This document shows, piece after piece, positions 1-8,900 of a stretch of 43,173 nt of DNA. Each line of letters starts with the position of its first letter. Within the stretch, counting starts at the first letter, position 1. This DNA comes from Deltaproteobacteria bacterium. GTDB lineage: Bacteria; Desulfobacterota; DSM-4660; Desulfatiglandales; HGW-15. Both the position numbers and the translations under genes were made by a program. Under the pieces are notes generated by a model that was not told where the DNA came from, did not search any database, and was given only the letters and a program-made list of their open reading frames with translations. The stretch spans positions 1-43,173 of the forward strand of contig JAGVAP010000118.1 in the NCBI GenBank assembly GCA_020060215.1, read 5' to 3'.

Positions 1-93
1 ACCCCCATTGCCATGGAGAAGGAGCTGCGTTTTGCCATCCGGGAGGGGGGCAGAACGGTGGGCGCCGGTGTGATCAGCGAGATCATCGAATGA
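1..93 (+). CDS. tuf: Elongation factor Tu, C-terminal end (partial)
   Basis: The first 30 codons before the TGA at 91-93 read as the last beta-strand of EF-Tu domain III, with the family ending GVISEIIE and the preceding block [15 protein letters not shown]-Tu is the GTPase that delivers aminoacyl-tRNA to the ribosomal A site. The start lies outside the window. Its place directly before rpsJ matches the str/S10 junction found in many bacteria, where fusA-tuf precede rpsJ. It is probably co-transcribed with rpsJ, since only 50 bp separate them. Confidence 0.95.
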   Translation, partial: TPIAMEKELRFAIREGGRTVGAGVISEIIE

Positions 94-102
94 GAATTTT
101 GA

Positions 103-118
103 ATTTGAGATCTCAAAT
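103..118. repeat. 16-bp perfect palindrome between tuf and rpsJ
   Basis: ATTTGAGATCTCAAAT is its own reverse complement. It sits in an A+T-rich patch (about 94-130) that contrasts with the G+C-rich genes, and a related half-copy (AATCTGAGATTC) follows at once. It has no T tract after it, so it is not a convincing terminator. It resembles a degenerate intergenic repeat more than an operator, but this is a guess. Confidence 0.55.
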
Positions 119-143
119 CTGAGATTCATCTGGGGGGGAGCAA

Positions 144-455
144 TTGATCACGAATCAGAAGATCCGCATACGTCTCAAGGCCTATGATCATAAGCTGCTG
201 GATCAGTCGGCCATGGAGATCGTCGAGACGGCGAAGGAGACCGGGGCCAAGGTGGCCGGCCCCATTCCGCTGCCGACGGTCATCAACAAGTTTACGGTCC
301 TGCGATCGCCCCACGTGGACAAGAAATCACGAGAGCAATTCGAGATCCGGACCCACAAGCGTCTACTGGATATCCTTGAGCCGACCCAGCAGACCGTGGA
401 TGCCCTCATGAAGCTCGATCTGGCCGCAGGGGTCGATGTGGAGATCAAGCTCTAG
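144..455 (+). CDS. rpsJ: 30S ribosomal protein S10
   Basis: The 103-residue product has the S10 sequence throughout: [16 protein letters not shown] at the start, GPIPLPT in the middle and the RTHKRLLDI block near residue 70. This is normal family length (E. coli 103). S10 binds the 3' major domain of 16S rRNA and, in E. coli, also serves as the NusE antitermination factor. The start is TTG at 144, with the purine run GGGGGGGAG at 132-140 just upstream; no ATG or GTG lies nearby in frame. It opens the S10 block of the operon. Confidence 0.97.
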   Translation: MITNQKIRIRLKAYDHKLLDQSAMEIVETAKETGAKVAGPIPLPTVINKFTVLRSPHVDKKSREQFEIRTHKRLLDILEPTQQTVDALMKLDLAAGVDVEIKL

Positions 456-474
456 AGGACGGGGAGACAGGACC

Positions 475-1098
475 ATGGTAAAGAAGTTGATTGGCAAGAA
501 ACTGGGGATGACGCGGTACTTTCTCGAAGAAGGCCGCAGTGTGCCCGTCACGCTGGTAAAGATGGGGCCCTGTGTGGTGGTCCAGAGGAAGACGGCCGAG
601 AAGGACGGGTACGAGGCCATTCAGGTGGGCTTCGAGGTGCAGGAGAAGGAACACCGGGTCAGCAAACCCCTGCGCGGGCACTTCAAGAAGGCCGGGGAGA
701 AGTTCTACCGGTACCTTGGGGAAATCCGGGTGGAAAAGGCCGACGAATACCAGCTCGGACAGGAGATCAAGGCGGACGTCTTCGCGATCGGGGATACGGT
801 CTCCGTGAGCGGCAGGACCAAGGGCCGCGGCTTCGAAGGGGTGGTCAAGCGATGGGGTTTTTCCGGAGGCAAGGATACCCACGGCACCCGTTCCCACCGT
901 GTCCCGGGTTCCATCGGATCCAATACCGATCCGGGGCGGGTATTCAAAGGAAAGAGGCTCCCGGGACGGATGGGTTTTGAGCGCAGGACCATCAAGAACC
1001 TGCTGGTCCTGGACGTGAGACCCGAGATGGACGTCATTGCGATCAAGGGCGCCATTCCCGGAAGCAAGAACAGTATTTTGGAGATCTCAAAGATCTAA
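475..1098 (+). CDS. rplC: 50S ribosomal protein L3
   Basis: The 207-residue product begins MVKKLIGKKLGMTR and carries the L3 core GRTKGRGFEGVVKRWGFSGG followed by the glycine/histidine/arginine-rich loop (THGTRSHRVPGSIG) that reaches towards the peptidyl-transferase centre. L3 is an early-assembly 23S rRNA binder. I chose ATG 475 over an in-frame upstream ATG at 436 because it matches the family N-terminus and has GGGGAGACAGG before it; the earlier start would overlap rpsJ by 20 bp and add a non-homologous tail. Confidence 0.97.
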   Translation: MVKKLIGKKLGMTRYFLEEGRSVPVTLVKMGPCVVVQRKTAEKDGYEAIQVGFEVQEKEHRVSKPLRGHFKKAGEKFYRYLGEIRVEKADEYQLGQEIKADVFAIGDTVSVSGRTKGRGFEGVVKRWGFSGGKDTHGTRSHRVPGSIGSNTDPGRVFKGKRLPGRMGFERRTIKNLLVLDVRPEMDVIAIKGAIPGSKNSILEISKI

Positions 1099-1102
1099 GA
1101 GC

Positions 1103-1165
1103 CGCCACGAAGACACAAAGACACGAAGTTGCACAGGCTACGCGATTCTTGGTGTCTTGGTGGCG
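1103..1165 (+). repeat. Inverted-repeat hairpin element between rplC and rplD
   Basis: The arms at 1103-1120 (CGCCACGAAGACACAAAG) and 1148-1165 (CTTGGTGTCTTGGTGGCG) pair at 16 of 18 positions, with only purine-purine mismatches, around a 27-nt loop. The left arm runs on into a second GACAC unit, giving a short internal repetition. No T tract follows, so it is not an intrinsic terminator. This kind of GAAGACACAAAGACAC repeat is familiar to me as a dispersed intergenic element in environmental bacterial genomes; that recollection is not tested here. Here it interrupts the mRNA of a ribosomal operon. Confidence 0.75.
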
Positions 1166-1186
1166 AGAAGAATAAAGGCGGATCCA

Positions 1187-1810
1187 ATGGCCGTAATCGA
1201 TGTGTACAATCTTCAGAAGGAAAAGGCCTCTCAGATCGAGTTGAGGGAGGATATCTTCGGCGTCCCTGTGAACAAGCACGTCCTTCATCAGGTCGTCGTG
1301 AGCCAGCTTGCCGGGCGAAGGTCGGGAACGGCCTCTGCGAAGACGCGGTCGGAAGTGAACCGCTCGGGTCGAAAGCTCTATCGGCAGAAGGGCACGGGAA
1401 GGGCCAGGGCGGGCAACGCCGCATCGCCCACACGAAAGGGGGGAGGCGTCGTCTTTGCCCCGAAGCCGAGGTCCTTCACCCAGAAGGTTCCCAAGAAGGT
1501 CCGAAGGCTGGCCCTCAGGATGGCCCTGAGCGACAAGCTCCAGAGTGAGCGGTTGTTCGTGCTGGCCGACTTCGAACTCCCCGATCTGAAGACGAAGGGG
1601 TTCGTCGGTGTCATGAAGAACTTCGATGTGAGAAAGGCCCTCATCGTCACCGAGCAGTCGAACCCGAATCTCGAGAGGTCGTCCAGGAACATCCCCTGGG
1701 TCAAGGTCATGAAGGTGGAGGGGTTGAACGTCTACGATCTCCTGAACCACGAGCACCTTTTTCTGGTCCAGTCCGCCATTCCCAAGATCGAGGAGGCAAT
1801 GGTTTCATAA
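1187..1810 (+). CDS. rplD: 50S ribosomal protein L4
   Basis: The 207-residue product matches L4: N-terminal MAVIDVYNLQKEKASQIEL, then the extended loop RSGRKLYRQKGTGRARAGN that lines the peptide exit tunnel, followed by GGGVVFAPKPRSF. L4 binds 23S rRNA domain I and in E. coli also represses its own S10 operon; whether that holds here cannot be told. The open frame reaches back to 1037 inside rplC, but ATG 1187 matches the family start and has AAAGGCGG upstream at 1174-1181. The hairpin at 1103-1165 lies just before its ribosome-binding site. Confidence 0.97.
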   Translation: MAVIDVYNLQKEKASQIELREDIFGVPVNKHVLHQVVVSQLAGRRSGTASAKTRSEVNRSGRKLYRQKGTGRARAGNAASPTRKGGGVVFAPKPRSFTQKVPKKVRRLALRMALSDKLQSERLFVLADFELPDLKTKGFVGVMKNFDVRKALIVTEQSNPNLERSSRNIPWVKVMKVEGLNVYDLLNHEHLFLVQSAIPKIEEAMVS

Positions 1811-2097
1811 TGGATATCTATCAGGTCATCAAGAAGCCTCTCATCACCGAGAAGGGGAACGTCCAGAAGGAGCAGATGAACAAGATCAGCCTCCGCGTGG
1901 ATCGAAGGGCCAACAAGGTGGAGATCCGGAAGGCCGTCGAGACCCTGTTCAAGACGAAGGTGCTGGACGTCCGGACGCTGAACGTGCAAGGGAAGAAGCG
2001 ACGGATCGGGAGGAATGTCGGAAAGAGACCCGACTGGAAGAAGGCGGTCGTCACGCTGGCCCCGGGAAAGACCATCGAGTTCTTTGAAGGGGTTTAA
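1810..2097 (+). CDS. rplW: 50S ribosomal protein L23
   Basis: The 95-residue product has the L23 hallmarks: IKKPLITEKGN near the N-terminus and VQGKKRRIGRNVGKRPDWKKA in the C-terminal half. L23 sits at the tunnel exit and is the docking site for trigger factor and SRP. The start ATG shares one base with the rplD stop (TAATG), so the two are translationally coupled. Length is normal for bacteria. Confidence 0.97.
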   Translation: MDIYQVIKKPLITEKGNVQKEQMNKISLRVDRRANKVEIRKAVETLFKTKVLDVRTLNVQGKKRRIGRNVGKRPDWKKAVVTLAPGKTIEFFEGV

Positions 2098-2152
2098 GCT
2101 CGGGATCGGAGATCGCGGGCGAGCGGGTTGAGGGGATATTGGAGAGAGGATC

Positions 2153-2974
2153 ATGGCCATAAAGAGTTACAAGCCTACATCGGCAGGCAGACGATTTCAG
2201 ACCTATTCCACCATGGAGGAGATCACCCGGGACAAACCGGAAAAGGCGCTGGTGAAGCCCCTGAGGAAGAAGGGCGGCCGGAATGCGCTGGGTCGGGTGA
2301 CATGCAGATACCGCGGGGGCGGCCACAAGCGGCTCTACCGGGTGATCGACTTCAAGCGGGACAAGGATGGGATCCCTGCGAAAGTGGCCGGCATCGAGTA
2401 TGACCCCAATCGTTCCGCCCACATCGCGTTGTTGAACTACGTGGACGGCGAGAAGAGGTATATCCTGGCCCCGGTGGGGCTCAAGGTGGGCGATCAGGTG
2501 CTCTCGGGCACAGGTTCCGAGATTCGAACGGGCAATGCCCTGCCGCTGAGCGAGATCCCCCTGGGCACCGCCATCCACAACATCGAACTGAACGTCGGGC
2601 ATGGGGCCCAGATCGTCAGGAGCGCGGGTGAGCATGCGCAGATCATGGCCAAGGAAGGCGGGTACGCGCAGATCAAGCTTCCTTCCGGCGAGGTGCGGAT
2701 GGTGTCGGTCCGATGCAAGGCCACGGTGGGGCAGGTAGGGAACCTGGAGCACGAGAACGTCAGCATCGGAAAGGCCGGAAGGGTCCGTTGGACCGGCAGG
2801 CGGCCCCACGTTCGGGGAGTCGCCATGAACCCGGTGGACCATCCTCACGGCGGAGGTGAGGGGAAGTCTTCGGGGGGGCGCCACCCGGTAACCCCGTGGG
2901 GCGTACCGACCAAGGGATTCAAGACCCGGGTGAAGAAGCCCAGCGACAAATTCATCGTCAAGAAGAGAAAGTGA
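2153..2974 (+). CDS. rplB: 50S ribosomal protein L2
   Basis: The 273-residue product is full-length L2. It shows the N-terminal block [13 protein letters not shown], the RNA-binding [17 protein letters not shown], and near the C-terminus [17 protein letters not shown], which contains the conserved histidine of the peptidyl-transferase region. L2 is needed for subunit association and peptide-bond formation. ATG 2153 has GGAGAGAGG about 4 bases upstream. It follows rplW by 55 bp. Confidence 0.98.
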   Translation: MAIKSYKPTSAGRRFQTYSTMEEITRDKPEKALVKPLRKKGGRNALGRVTCRYRGGGHKRLYRVIDFKRDKDGIPAKVAGIEYDPNRSAHIALLNYVDGEKRYILAPVGLKVGDQVLSGTGSEIRTGNALPLSEIPLGTAIHNIELNVGHGAQIVRSAGEHAQIMAKEGGYAQIKLPSGEVRMVSVRCKATVGQVGNLEHENVSIGKAGRVRWTGRRPHVRGVAMNPVDHPHGGGEGKSSGGRHPVTPWGVPTKGFKTRVKKPSDKFIVKKRK

Positions 2975-2977
2975 TCT

Positions 2978-3006
2978 CCGGAACGGACCCCTTCGGCCCG
3001 TTTCGG
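2978..3006 (+). other. Hairpin in the rplB-rpsS gap
   Basis: CCGGAACGG at 2978-2986 pairs with CCGTTTCGG at 2998-3006, one pair being G-U, around a loop that contains CTTCGG, a sequence known to form very stable tetraloops. No T run follows, so this is not a full terminator. It may slow ribosomes or protect mRNA ends. Confidence 0.45.
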
Positions 3007-3028
3007 ACGGTAGAAGAGGAGGAAGACT

Positions 3029-3316
3029 TTGCCACGGTCGGTTAAGAAAGGCCCATTCGTTGACGGGCACCTCCATGAGAAGGTGGAGCAAGCGATTCAG
3101 ACCCAGAGCAGGAAGATCATCAAGACCTGGTCCAGGCGATCCGTGATCCTGCCCGAGTTCGTGGGCATGACCTTCGCGGTGCACAACGGGAAGAAGTTCC
3201 TGCCCGTGTTCGTCACCGAGGACATGGTAGGGCATAAGCTCGGAGAATTCGCGCCCACACGGATATTTTTCGGCCATGCGGGCGACAAGAAGACCAAGCT
3301 CAAGGGGGCTAAGTGA
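3029..3316 (+). CDS. rpsS: 30S ribosomal protein S19
   Basis: The 95-residue product begins [15 protein letters not shown] and carries the family core [28 protein letters not shown] and LGEFAPTR. S19 contacts S13 and the 16S 3' domain in the 30S head. The start is TTG at 3029, supported by the strong AGAGGAGGAAG at 3015-3025; no other start matches the family N-terminus. The stop overlaps the rplV start. Confidence 0.97.
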   Translation: MPRSVKKGPFVDGHLHEKVEQAIQTQSRKIIKTWSRRSVILPEFVGMTFAVHNGKKFLPVFVTEDMVGHKLGEFAPTRIFFGHAGDKKTKLKGAK

Positions 3317-3648
3317 TGGAGGCCAAGGCAGTTGCAAGGTTCGTGAGGGTATCGCCCCGGAAGGTGAGACTGGTCATGGACGAGATCAGGGGCATGAAGG
3401 TGGAGGATGCCCTGAAGCAGCTCTCCTATTCTCCCCAGAAGGGGGCGGCCATCCTGAAGAAACTGATCGACTCCGCAGTGGCCAACGCAACGGCCAATTC
3501 GGAGATCGACGTGGACACTCTGTTCGTCAAGCGCGTATTTGCCGACGAAGGCCCCACCTGGAAGAGGTTCCGGCCGAGGGCCATGGGCCGCGCGACCAGG
3601 ATACGGAAGCGGTCGAGCCATTTGACCGTGATCCTGGATGAATCATGA
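3316..3648 (+). CDS. rplV: 50S ribosomal protein L22
   Basis: The 110-residue product matches L22: [16 protein letters not shown] at the start, the hairpin region [19 protein letters not shown] (with FADEG here) and the ending [11 protein letters not shown]22 lines the exit tunnel next to L4. ATG 3316 overlaps the rpsS stop by one base (TGATG); a GTG one codon earlier is in frame but would put the start inside rpsS without benefit. Confidence 0.97.
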   Translation: MEAKAVARFVRVSPRKVRLVMDEIRGMKVEDALKQLSYSPQKGAAILKKLIDSAVANATANSEIDVDTLFVKRVFADEGPTWKRFRPRAMGRATRIRKRSSHLTVILDES

Positions 3649-3699
3649 GAGACGTTTCCCGTAGACAAACGAGCGTCACCGGCACGAGGGAGGTGGATT

Positions 3700-4344
3700 T
3701 TGGGACAGAAGGTTAATCCGATCGGCTTCCGATTGGGGATAAACAGGAACTGGGATTCCAGGTGGTTCGCGGGGAAGGATTACAGCCGGTTCGTCCTGGA
3801 GGATTTCCAGATCAGGAAGTTCTTGAAAAAAAGGCTCATGCAGGCCGGCGTGTCCAAGATCGAGATCGAGAGGGCTGCCAACAAGGTGCGTGTGAGGATC
3901 CATACGGCCCGGCCCGGCCTGGTCATCGGGAAGAAGGGTTCGGAGATCGAGCACGTCAAGAGGGATCTGGAGAAGAAGATCCACAAGGAGGCCATCATCG
4001 ACATCCAGGAAGTGCGGAAACCGGAAGTCGATGCCCAGCTCGTGGCCGAGAACGTCGCGCTCCAGCTGGTCCGCCGTGTGTCCTTCCGGCGGGCAATGAA
4101 AAAGAGCGTGAGCTCCGCCCTCCGTTTCGGGGCGCTCGGGATCAAGATTGCCTGCAGCGGCAGGCTGGGCGGGGCGGAGATGGCGCGCCGCGAATGGTAC
4201 CGGAAAGGAAGGGTCCCGTTCCACACCATCCGAGCCGATATCGATTACGGTTTTGCCGAGGCCTTTACGACCTACGGTGCCGTGGGTGTGAAGGTGGCGA
4301 TCTTCAAGGGAGAGATCCTGCCGGACAGGAAGGTCCAGAGTTGA
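3700..4344 (+). CDS. rpsC: 30S ribosomal protein S3
   Basis: The 214-residue product begins [14 protein letters not shown]. The KH RNA-binding domain shows the GxxG signature as [10 protein letters not shown] near residue 70, and the C-terminal domain has the [22 protein letters not shown] block. S3 forms part of the mRNA entry site. The start is TTG 3700 behind GGGAGGTGG at 3689-3696. It is slightly shorter than E. coli S3 (233) because the C-terminal tail is short. Confidence 0.97.
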   Translation: MGQKVNPIGFRLGINRNWDSRWFAGKDYSRFVLEDFQIRKFLKKRLMQAGVSKIEIERAANKVRVRIHTARPGLVIGKKGSEIEHVKRDLEKKIHKEAIIDIQEVRKPEVDAQLVAENVALQLVRRVSFRRAMKKSVSSALRFGALGIKIACSGRLGGAEMARREWYRKGRVPFHTIRADIDYGFAEAFTTYGAVGVKVAIFKGEILPDRKVQS

Positions 4345-4383
4345 GGCGGACCGGGAGACGGCCGGGAACGATTTGAATCCGCG

Positions 4384-4402
4384 CATGCGCGCAAAGCGCA
4401 TG
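4384..4402 (+). other. Hairpin in the rpsC-rplP gap
   Basis: CATGCGC (4384-4390) and GCGCATG (4396-4402) form a 7-bp stem with a GCAAA loop. It overlaps a second self-complementary stretch, CGCGCATGCGCG at 4380-4391, so two alternative folds are possible. It is followed by an A-rich stretch, not T-rich, so it is not a terminator on this strand. Confidence 0.45.
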
Positions 4403-4436
4403 GTCAGCTTAAAAAATCAGCGTTTAGGAAGAACTT

Positions 4437-4856
4437 ATGCTTAGCCCGAAAAAGGTGAAATACCGCAAAAAACAGAAGGGTCGGATGAGAGGGACCGATT
4501 GGAGCAAGGGATCCACTCTGGAATACGGGGATTTCGGCCTCCAGGCCGTGGGTCGCGGTTATATGACCGCGCAGCAGATCGAGGCGGGAAGAATCGCCAT
4601 CACCAGGCATGTGAAAAGGGGCGGTAAGATCTGGATCCGGGTCTTCCCCGACAAACCCATCACCAAGAAACCTGCGGAGACCAGGATGGGCAAGGGCAAA
4701 GGCGCGCCGGAGGGATGGGTCGTGATCGTCCGGCCGGGCAGGATCCTCTACGAGATGGAAGGTGTGGAGGAGAGCGTTGCCGTGGAGGCCTTTCGGCTGG
4801 CCAGCCACAAACTTCCTTTCGCGACGAAATTCGTGAGCAGGAGAGTGCTACCGTGA
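4437..4856 (+). CDS. rplP: 50S ribosomal protein L16
   Basis: The 139-residue product starts [19 protein letters not shown] and contains [16 protein letters not shown] ([23 protein letters not shown]) and the [15 protein letters not shown] blocks of L16. L16 helps position A-site tRNA near the peptidyl-transferase centre. ATG 4437 has TTAGGAAGAA at 4424-4433. The stop overlaps the rpmC start by four bases. Confidence 0.97.
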   Translation: MLSPKKVKYRKKQKGRMRGTDWSKGSTLEYGDFGLQAVGRGYMTAQQIEAGRIAITRHVKRGGKIWIRVFPDKPITKKPAETRMGKGKGAPEGWVVIVRPGRILYEMEGVEESVAVEAFRLASHKLPFATKFVSRRVLP

Positions 4857-5065
4857 AGGCAAAGGAGTTGAGGGATTTGGGTCCTGAGGAGCTGGCCGCG
4901 AGGGAACGGGAGATCAACCAGAACCTGTTCAATCTGAAGTTCCAGAAGGCGACCGGACAGCTGGGAAACACCGCCATGATCGGGAAGGTAAAGAGGGATC
5001 TGGCGCGGGTGAAGACCCTGCTCAGGGAATTGAAAATTTCTGCGGAAGAAGAGATCAAGGGCTGA
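4853..5065 (+). CDS. rpmC: 50S ribosomal protein L29
   Basis: The 70-residue product reads [16 protein letters not shown] and contains the L29 signature [19 protein letters not shown] and [12 protein letters not shown]29 lies beside L23 at the tunnel exit. GTG 4853 overlaps the rplP stop as GTGA, implying translational coupling; the family N-terminus begins exactly here although the frame is open further upstream. Confidence 0.95.
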   Translation: MKAKELRDLGPEELAAREREINQNLFNLKFQKATGQLGNTAMIGKVKRDLARVKTLLRELKISAEEEIKG

Positions 5066-5076
5066 AAGGGCTTGCG

Positions 5077-5382
5077 ATGAAAGCGAGAGGAGTGCGTAAG
5101 AAACTCACCGGCGTGGTGGTGAGCGACAAAATGGACAAGAGCGCGGTCGTCCTCGTGACGGGGCTGAAGAAGCACAAGATGTACCGCAAATATGTGACCA
5201 CCAGGGCGAAGTACGTCGCGCACGATCCGGATAACAGCTGCCATATCGGCGACAGGGTAAGGATCTTGGAATGCAGGCCCATGAGCAAGACCAAGCGGTG
5301 GCAGGTCATTGAAGTGATCGGAAGGGCTACAGGGCTGGAGCCTCTGGGGAGCGAGGAAGCCCAGACGGAGCAGGCGGGATGA
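5077..5382 (+). CDS. rpsQ: 30S ribosomal protein S17
   Basis: The product begins [22 protein letters not shown] and has HKMYRKYV and [18 protein letters not shown], all S17 hallmarks. S17 is a primary 16S rRNA 5'-domain binder. At 101 residues it is longer than E. coli S17 (84) because of an acidic C-terminal tail after the core ([11 protein letters not shown]). ATG 5077 is 12 bp after rpmC, and the stop overlaps the rplN start (ATGA). Confidence 0.97.
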   Translation: MKARGVRKKLTGVVVSDKMDKSAVVLVTGLKKHKMYRKYVTTRAKYVAHDPDNSCHIGDRVRILECRPMSKTKRWQVIEVIGRATGLEPLGSEEAQTEQAG

Positions 5383-5747
5383 TCCAGACGGAAAGCAGAC
5401 TGAAGGTGGCGGACAACTCCGGAGCCAAAGAGCTCCTGTGCATCAAGGTATTGGGCGGGTCCAAGAGAAGGTATGCGACCGTGGGTGACGTGATCGTGGT
5501 CAGCGTAAAAGAGGCCATGCCCAATTCAAAGGTGAAAAAGGGCGATGTGATGAGGGCGGTGGTCGTCAGGACGACCAAGGAGATCAGGAGGCCGGACGGC
5601 TCCTACATCAAGTTCGACGACAACTCCGCCGTGCTGATCACGCAGCAGAACGAACCGGTCGGCACGAGAATATTCGGTCCGGTGGCCAGAGAATTGAGGG
5701 CGAAGAATTTCATGAAGATCGTCTCTCTTGCCCCTGAAGTCCTTTGA
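5379..5747 (+). CDS. rplN: 50S ribosomal protein L14
   Basis: The 122-residue product is standard L14: [28 protein letters not shown] at the start, [13 protein letters not shown] in the middle and [13 protein letters not shown] near the end. L14 sits at the subunit interface (bridge B5/B8). ATG 5379 overlaps the rpsQ stop by four bases. Confidence 0.98.
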   Translation: MIQTESRLKVADNSGAKELLCIKVLGGSKRRYATVGDVIVVSVKEAMPNSKVKKGDVMRAVVVRTTKEIRRPDGSYIKFDDNSAVLITQQNEPVGTRIFGPVARELRAKNFMKIVSLAPEVL

Positions 5748-5771
5748 GCCGGCGGTATGAGGAGAAGATCG

Positions 5772-6104
5772 GTGCAAAAAAAGAAACATCCTTTCATCAA
5801 GAAGAACGACAAGGTGACCGTCCTTAGCGGGAAAGAGAAGGGCAAGATCGGAACGGTTATGAAGGTGGATGCGGAGAAGGGCCGTGCGATCGTGGAGAAG
5901 ATCAATATTGTGAAGAGACATGCGAAGCCCGGCGGAAAGAGGGCCCAGGGGGGAATCGTGGAGATGGAGGCGCCCATCCATGTCTCGAATCTGATGCTGG
6001 TCTGCAGCAAATGCGCGGAGCCTTCCAGGACCGGCAAGCGGATTCTGGAGGACGGGTCGAAGGCCCGGGTCTGCAAGAAGTGCGGCGAGTTGCTCGATAC
6101 CTGA
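5772..6104 (+). CDS. rplX: 50S ribosomal protein L24
   Basis: The 110-residue product has the L24 KOW motif ([19 protein letters not shown]) at its start and [25 protein letters not shown] in the middle. The C-terminal third carries two CxxC pairs (CSKC and CKKC), the zinc-ribbon form of bacterial L24. L24 starts 50S assembly. The frame opens at ATG 5757, but GTG 5772 has GAGGAGAAG (5759-5767) at ideal spacing, whereas the ATG has no good site; I therefore prefer GTG 5772. Confidence 0.93.
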   Translation: MQKKKHPFIKKNDKVTVLSGKEKGKIGTVMKVDAEKGRAIVEKINIVKRHAKPGGKRAQGGIVEMEAPIHVSNLMLVCSKCAEPSRTGKRILEDGSKARVCKKCGELLDT

Positions 6105-6168
6105 TTCCGGTTCCCTCCGTTAGGACCGTGAACCAAAACGAGATCATCATTCAGAGAAGGAGTTAGCG

Positions 6169-6708
6169 TTGTCCCGGCTGAAGGAGAAATATCAGAAAGA
6201 GGCCGTGCCGGCCATGATGAAGGAGTTCGGCTACAAGAGCATGATGGCTGTGCCACGCCTTGTCAAGGTCGTGCTGAACATGGGGCTGGGTGAGGCGATC
6301 TACAATGTCAAGATCCTCGATAAAGGTGTGGAGGAGCTCACCCTCATTTCCGGCCAGAAGGCGGTCATCACCAAGGCCAAGAAGTCCATTGCGGGCTTCA
6401 AACTGCGGGAAGGAATGCCCATCGGCGTCACGGTGACCCTGAGGCGCCAGAGGATGTTCGATTTCCTGGACAAGCTGTTCAACGTGGCGCTGCCCAGGGT
6501 AAAGGACTTCAGAGGGGTCCCGGAAAAGATCTTTGACGGGCGGGGGAACTGCACCCTGGGCGTCAAGGAACAGATCATTTTCCCTGAAATCGACTACGAC
6601 AAGGTCGAGAAGCTCAGGGGCCTCAACATCAGCATCGTGACCACGGCGCAGAGTGATCAGGAGGGTCACTTCCTCCTGAAAGAACTGGGAATGCCTTTTA
6701 AAAAATAA
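6169..6708 (+). CDS. rplE: 50S ribosomal protein L5
   Basis: The 179-residue product matches L5: [22 protein letters not shown], then [25 protein letters not shown], and near the end [24 protein letters not shown]5 carries 5S rRNA into the large subunit. The start is TTG 6169 with GAAGGAG at 6155-6161. It is the only large-subunit gene in this operon with a TTG start. Confidence 0.97.
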   Translation: MSRLKEKYQKEAVPAMMKEFGYKSMMAVPRLVKVVLNMGLGEAIYNVKILDKGVEELTLISGQKAVITKAKKSIAGFKLREGMPIGVTVTLRRQRMFDFLDKLFNVALPRVKDFRGVPEKIFDGRGNCTLGVKEQIIFPEIDYDKVEKLRGLNISIVTTAQSDQEGHFLLKELGMPFKK

Positions 6709-6720
6709 GGAGAATGCGAT

Positions 6721-6906
6721 TTGGCGAAGACATCGCTCATTGTAAAATCAAAGAGGAAGCCGAAGTTTCAGACCCGCACGTACAACCGGTGTCCCATCTG
6801 CGGGAGGCCTAGGGCCTACATCAGGAAGTTCGGTCTCTGCAGGATATGCTTTCGAAACATGGCTTCCAGGGGAGAGATCCCCGGAGTGGTGAAGTCCAGC
6901 TGGTAG
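6721..6906 (+). CDS. rpsZ: 30S ribosomal protein S14, zinc form (type Z)
   Basis: The short 61-residue product has two CxxC pairs (CPIC at about 24-27 and CRIC at about 40-43) that bind one zinc, the C+ or type Z form of S14, in place of the ~100-residue zinc-free S14 of E. coli. It ends [12 protein letters not shown] as the family does. The start is TTG 6721 behind AAGGAG at 6708-6713. S14 completes the 30S head. Confidence 0.97.
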   Translation: MAKTSLIVKSKRKPKFQTRTYNRCPICGRPRAYIRKFGLCRICFRNMASRGEIPGVVKSSW

Positions 6907-6941
6907 AGGCTGGTGGAAATTGGCGACGAGGAGTAATACGG

Positions 6942-7340
6942 ATGAGCTTGAGTGATCCCATCTCCGACATGCTGACCAGGATCAGGAACGGCATCATGGC
7001 CTCCTATGACATGGTGGACATCCCCAGTTCCCGCTTGAAGATCAACATTGCAAAGATCCTGAAGGCTGAAGGTTTTATCAAAAACTACAAAATTATCCCG
7101 GATCGCCGGCACGGCGTGATCAGGGTCTTCCTGAAATATGACGACAAGGGAGCCCCCCTCATCACCGGTCTCAAGAGGATCAGCAAACCCAGCGGCCGGG
7201 TGTATACCCGAAAAGATCGGATCCCGGTGGTTCTCGACGGGCTGGGGATGAGCATCCTTTCGACGCCCAAAGGGGTCATGACGGACAAGCAGGCCAGAAA
7301 GATGGGGGTAGGGGGCGAGATCCTCTGCTCGATCTGGTAA
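6942..7340 (+). CDS. rpsH: 30S ribosomal protein S8
   Basis: The 132-residue product begins [19 protein letters not shown] and ends with the S8 block [27 protein letters not shown]8 binds the central domain of 16S rRNA and, in E. coli, represses the spc operon by binding the rplE leader. The frame is open from 6846 but ATG 6942 fits the family and follows GAGGAG at 6929-6934. Confidence 0.97.
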   Translation: MSLSDPISDMLTRIRNGIMASYDMVDIPSSRLKINIAKILKAEGFIKNYKIIPDRRHGVIRVFLKYDDKGAPLITGLKRISKPSGRVYTRKDRIPVVLDGLGMSILSTPKGVMTDKQARKMGVGGEILCSIW

Positions 7341-7344
7341 TCTC

Positions 7345-7361
7345 CCCCGGGCAGTCCGGGG
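7345..7361 (+). other. Hairpin in the rpsH-rplF gap
   Basis: CCCCGG (7345-7350) and CCGGGG (7356-7361) form a 6-bp G+C stem with a GCAGT loop. No T tract follows. It may be an mRNA-stability or pausing element; no function is shown by the sequence. Confidence 0.4.
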
Positions 7362-7386
7362 CAAACATCTCGATTTGGAGGCGTTC

Positions 7387-7923
7387 ATGTCTCGTATCGG
7401 CAAGAAGCCGATCCCATTGCCCGACGGCGTCAAGATCGAGGTCGACGACCTCCTCTTGACCGTATCCGGGCCAAAGGGGAAGCTTCAGAAGAAACTTCAT
7501 CCCGGGGTCCAGGTCACCTCGGAAAACAAGAGTGCGGTGATCCATATCGACGAGACCCTGAAAGGGGCCAAGGCCCTTCACGGGCTTCACAGGGCCCTTT
7601 TGGCCAACATGGTCACGGGGGTGAGCCGCGGGTTCGACAGGGTTCTTGAGATCGTGGGCGTAGGGTACCGGGCGGAGATCGCCGGAAGGGCCGTGACCTT
7701 CCACCTGGGGTATTCTCACCCCGTCGTATTCGAACTGCCCACCGGGATCGACGGCAAGGTCGAGAAGACCAAGATCACCTTGAGCAGCATCGATAAGGAA
7801 CTGCTGGGGAGGACGGCCGCAAAGATCCGCGGGTTTCGTGAACCCGAGCCCTACAAAGGAAAGGGCATCAAGTACGCCGAAGAGGTCATCCGGAGAAAAG
7901 CGGGAAAGAGCGGCGCCAAGTAG
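7387..7923 (+). CDS. rplF: 50S ribosomal protein L6
   Basis: The 178-residue product begins [19 protein letters not shown] and ends with the L6 C-terminal [29 protein letters not shown] pattern. L6 sits near the factor-binding site. The frame opens at 7375, but ATG 7387 matches the family and has GGAGG at 7377-7381. Confidence 0.97.
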   Translation: MSRIGKKPIPLPDGVKIEVDDLLLTVSGPKGKLQKKLHPGVQVTSENKSAVIHIDETLKGAKALHGLHRALLANMVTGVSRGFDRVLEIVGVGYRAEIAGRAVTFHLGYSHPVVFELPTGIDGKVEKTKITLSSIDKELLGRTAAKIRGFREPEPYKGKGIKYAEEVIRRKAGKSGAK

Positions 7924-7967
7924 TCATATTCCTTCAGAGAACATCATTCATTTGGATCAGGGTGGTT

Positions 7968-8327
7968 ATGGGCACAAAGACAGAGTCGAGGCTGAAGAGA
8001 AAGGTGAGGTTGAAGAAGAGGATCAGGGGAACCCAGGAGCGGCCCCGGTTGTCCGTTTTCAGGAGTTGCGGGCACATGTATGCCCAGGTGATCGACGACA
8101 CGACCGGAAAGACCCTGGTGGATGCATCTTCTCTATCGAAGGAGATCCGGGAGCGTATCCCGCGCGGCGGCAACAGGCAAGGGGCCGGGATCGTGGGCGA
8201 GTTCCTGGCCAAGCGTGCGCTTGAAAAGGGAATCAAGAGAGTGGTCTTCGACCGAAACGGCTTCCTTTATCACGGCCGGGTCAAGGCCCTGGCCGATTCG
8301 GCCCGTCAGCACGGGTTGGAGTTTTAG
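7968..8327 (+). CDS. rplR: 50S ribosomal protein L18
   Basis: The 119-residue product shows [20 protein letters not shown] and the C-terminal [28 protein letters not shown], both L18 signatures. L18 binds 5S rRNA with L5. The first residues are strongly basic ([13 protein letters not shown]). ATG 7968 is chosen; a GTG two codons upstream is also possible. Confidence 0.96.
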   Translation: MGTKTESRLKRKVRLKKRIRGTQERPRLSVFRSCGHMYAQVIDDTTGKTLVDASSLSKEIRERIPRGGNRQGAGIVGEFLAKRALEKGIKRVVFDRNGFLYHGRVKALADSARQHGLEF

Positions 8328-8381
8328 CCCCGGCGGCATTTCTTCTTGAGTACAGACCAATCGGAGAAGAGGAGAAACTCA

Positions 8382-8879
8382 TTGTTTAGGGAAGAGGAAG
8401 AAGTCCAGTTCATTGAGAAGGTGGTGTATATCAACCGCGTGGCCAAGGTCGTGAAAGGCGGTCGGCGGTTCAGCTTCAGCGCTATTGTGGTCGTCGGCGA
8501 CGGCAAGGGGATGGTCGGAAGCGGGCTTGGAAAGGCCAACGAGGTCCCTGAGGCCATCCGTAAGGGGATCGAGCGTGCGAAGAAGGGGATGAAACCCGTT
8601 CCCATCGTGAACGATACCATCCCGCATGAGACGATCGGAAAGTGGGGCGCAGGAAGCGTGCTGCTGAAGCCGGCCGGGGCCGGTACGGGCCTCATCGCCG
8701 GGGGGGCGGTGAGGGCGGTCCTTGAGGCGGTGGGGATCCAGAACATCCTGACCAAATGCCTGGGGACGCATAATCCGCACAACCTGGTGAAGGCGACCAT
8801 CCAAGGGCTGCACAGTCTGCGTTCGGCCGACGAGATCGCGCGCCGCAGGGGCAGGACCGTAGAAGAGCTTCGGCAGTAG
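8382..8879 (+). CDS. rpsE: 30S ribosomal protein S5
   Basis: The product shows the S5 dsRBD-like domain [30 protein letters not shown] and the C-terminal [23 protein letters not shown]5 acts in decoding accuracy and mRNA unwinding. The frame is open from a TTG at 8346, but TTG 8382 lies 5 bases after AGAAGAGGAGAAA (8365-8377) and gives 165 residues, the usual length; the longer form would begin with a non-family tail. Confidence 0.93.
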   Translation: MFREEEEVQFIEKVVYINRVAKVVKGGRRFSFSAIVVVGDGKGMVGSGLGKANEVPEAIRKGIERAKKGMKPVPIVNDTIPHETIGKWGAGSVLLKPAGAGTGLIAGGAVRAVLEAVGIQNILTKCLGTHNPHNLVKATIQGLHSLRSADEIARRRGRTVEELRQ

Positions 8880-8900
8880 ATTCTCGAGGAAGGTACCATT

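Noticed and set aside
436..1098. Longer rplC starting at ATG 436
   Set aside because: The added 13 residues do not fit L3 and would overlap rpsJ; ATG 475 has a better ribosome-binding site.
2051..3337. 428-codon open frame on the minus strand across rplB and rpsS
   Set aside because: It is antisense to two certain ribosomal genes, has Pro/Leu/His-rich shadow composition and no family match.
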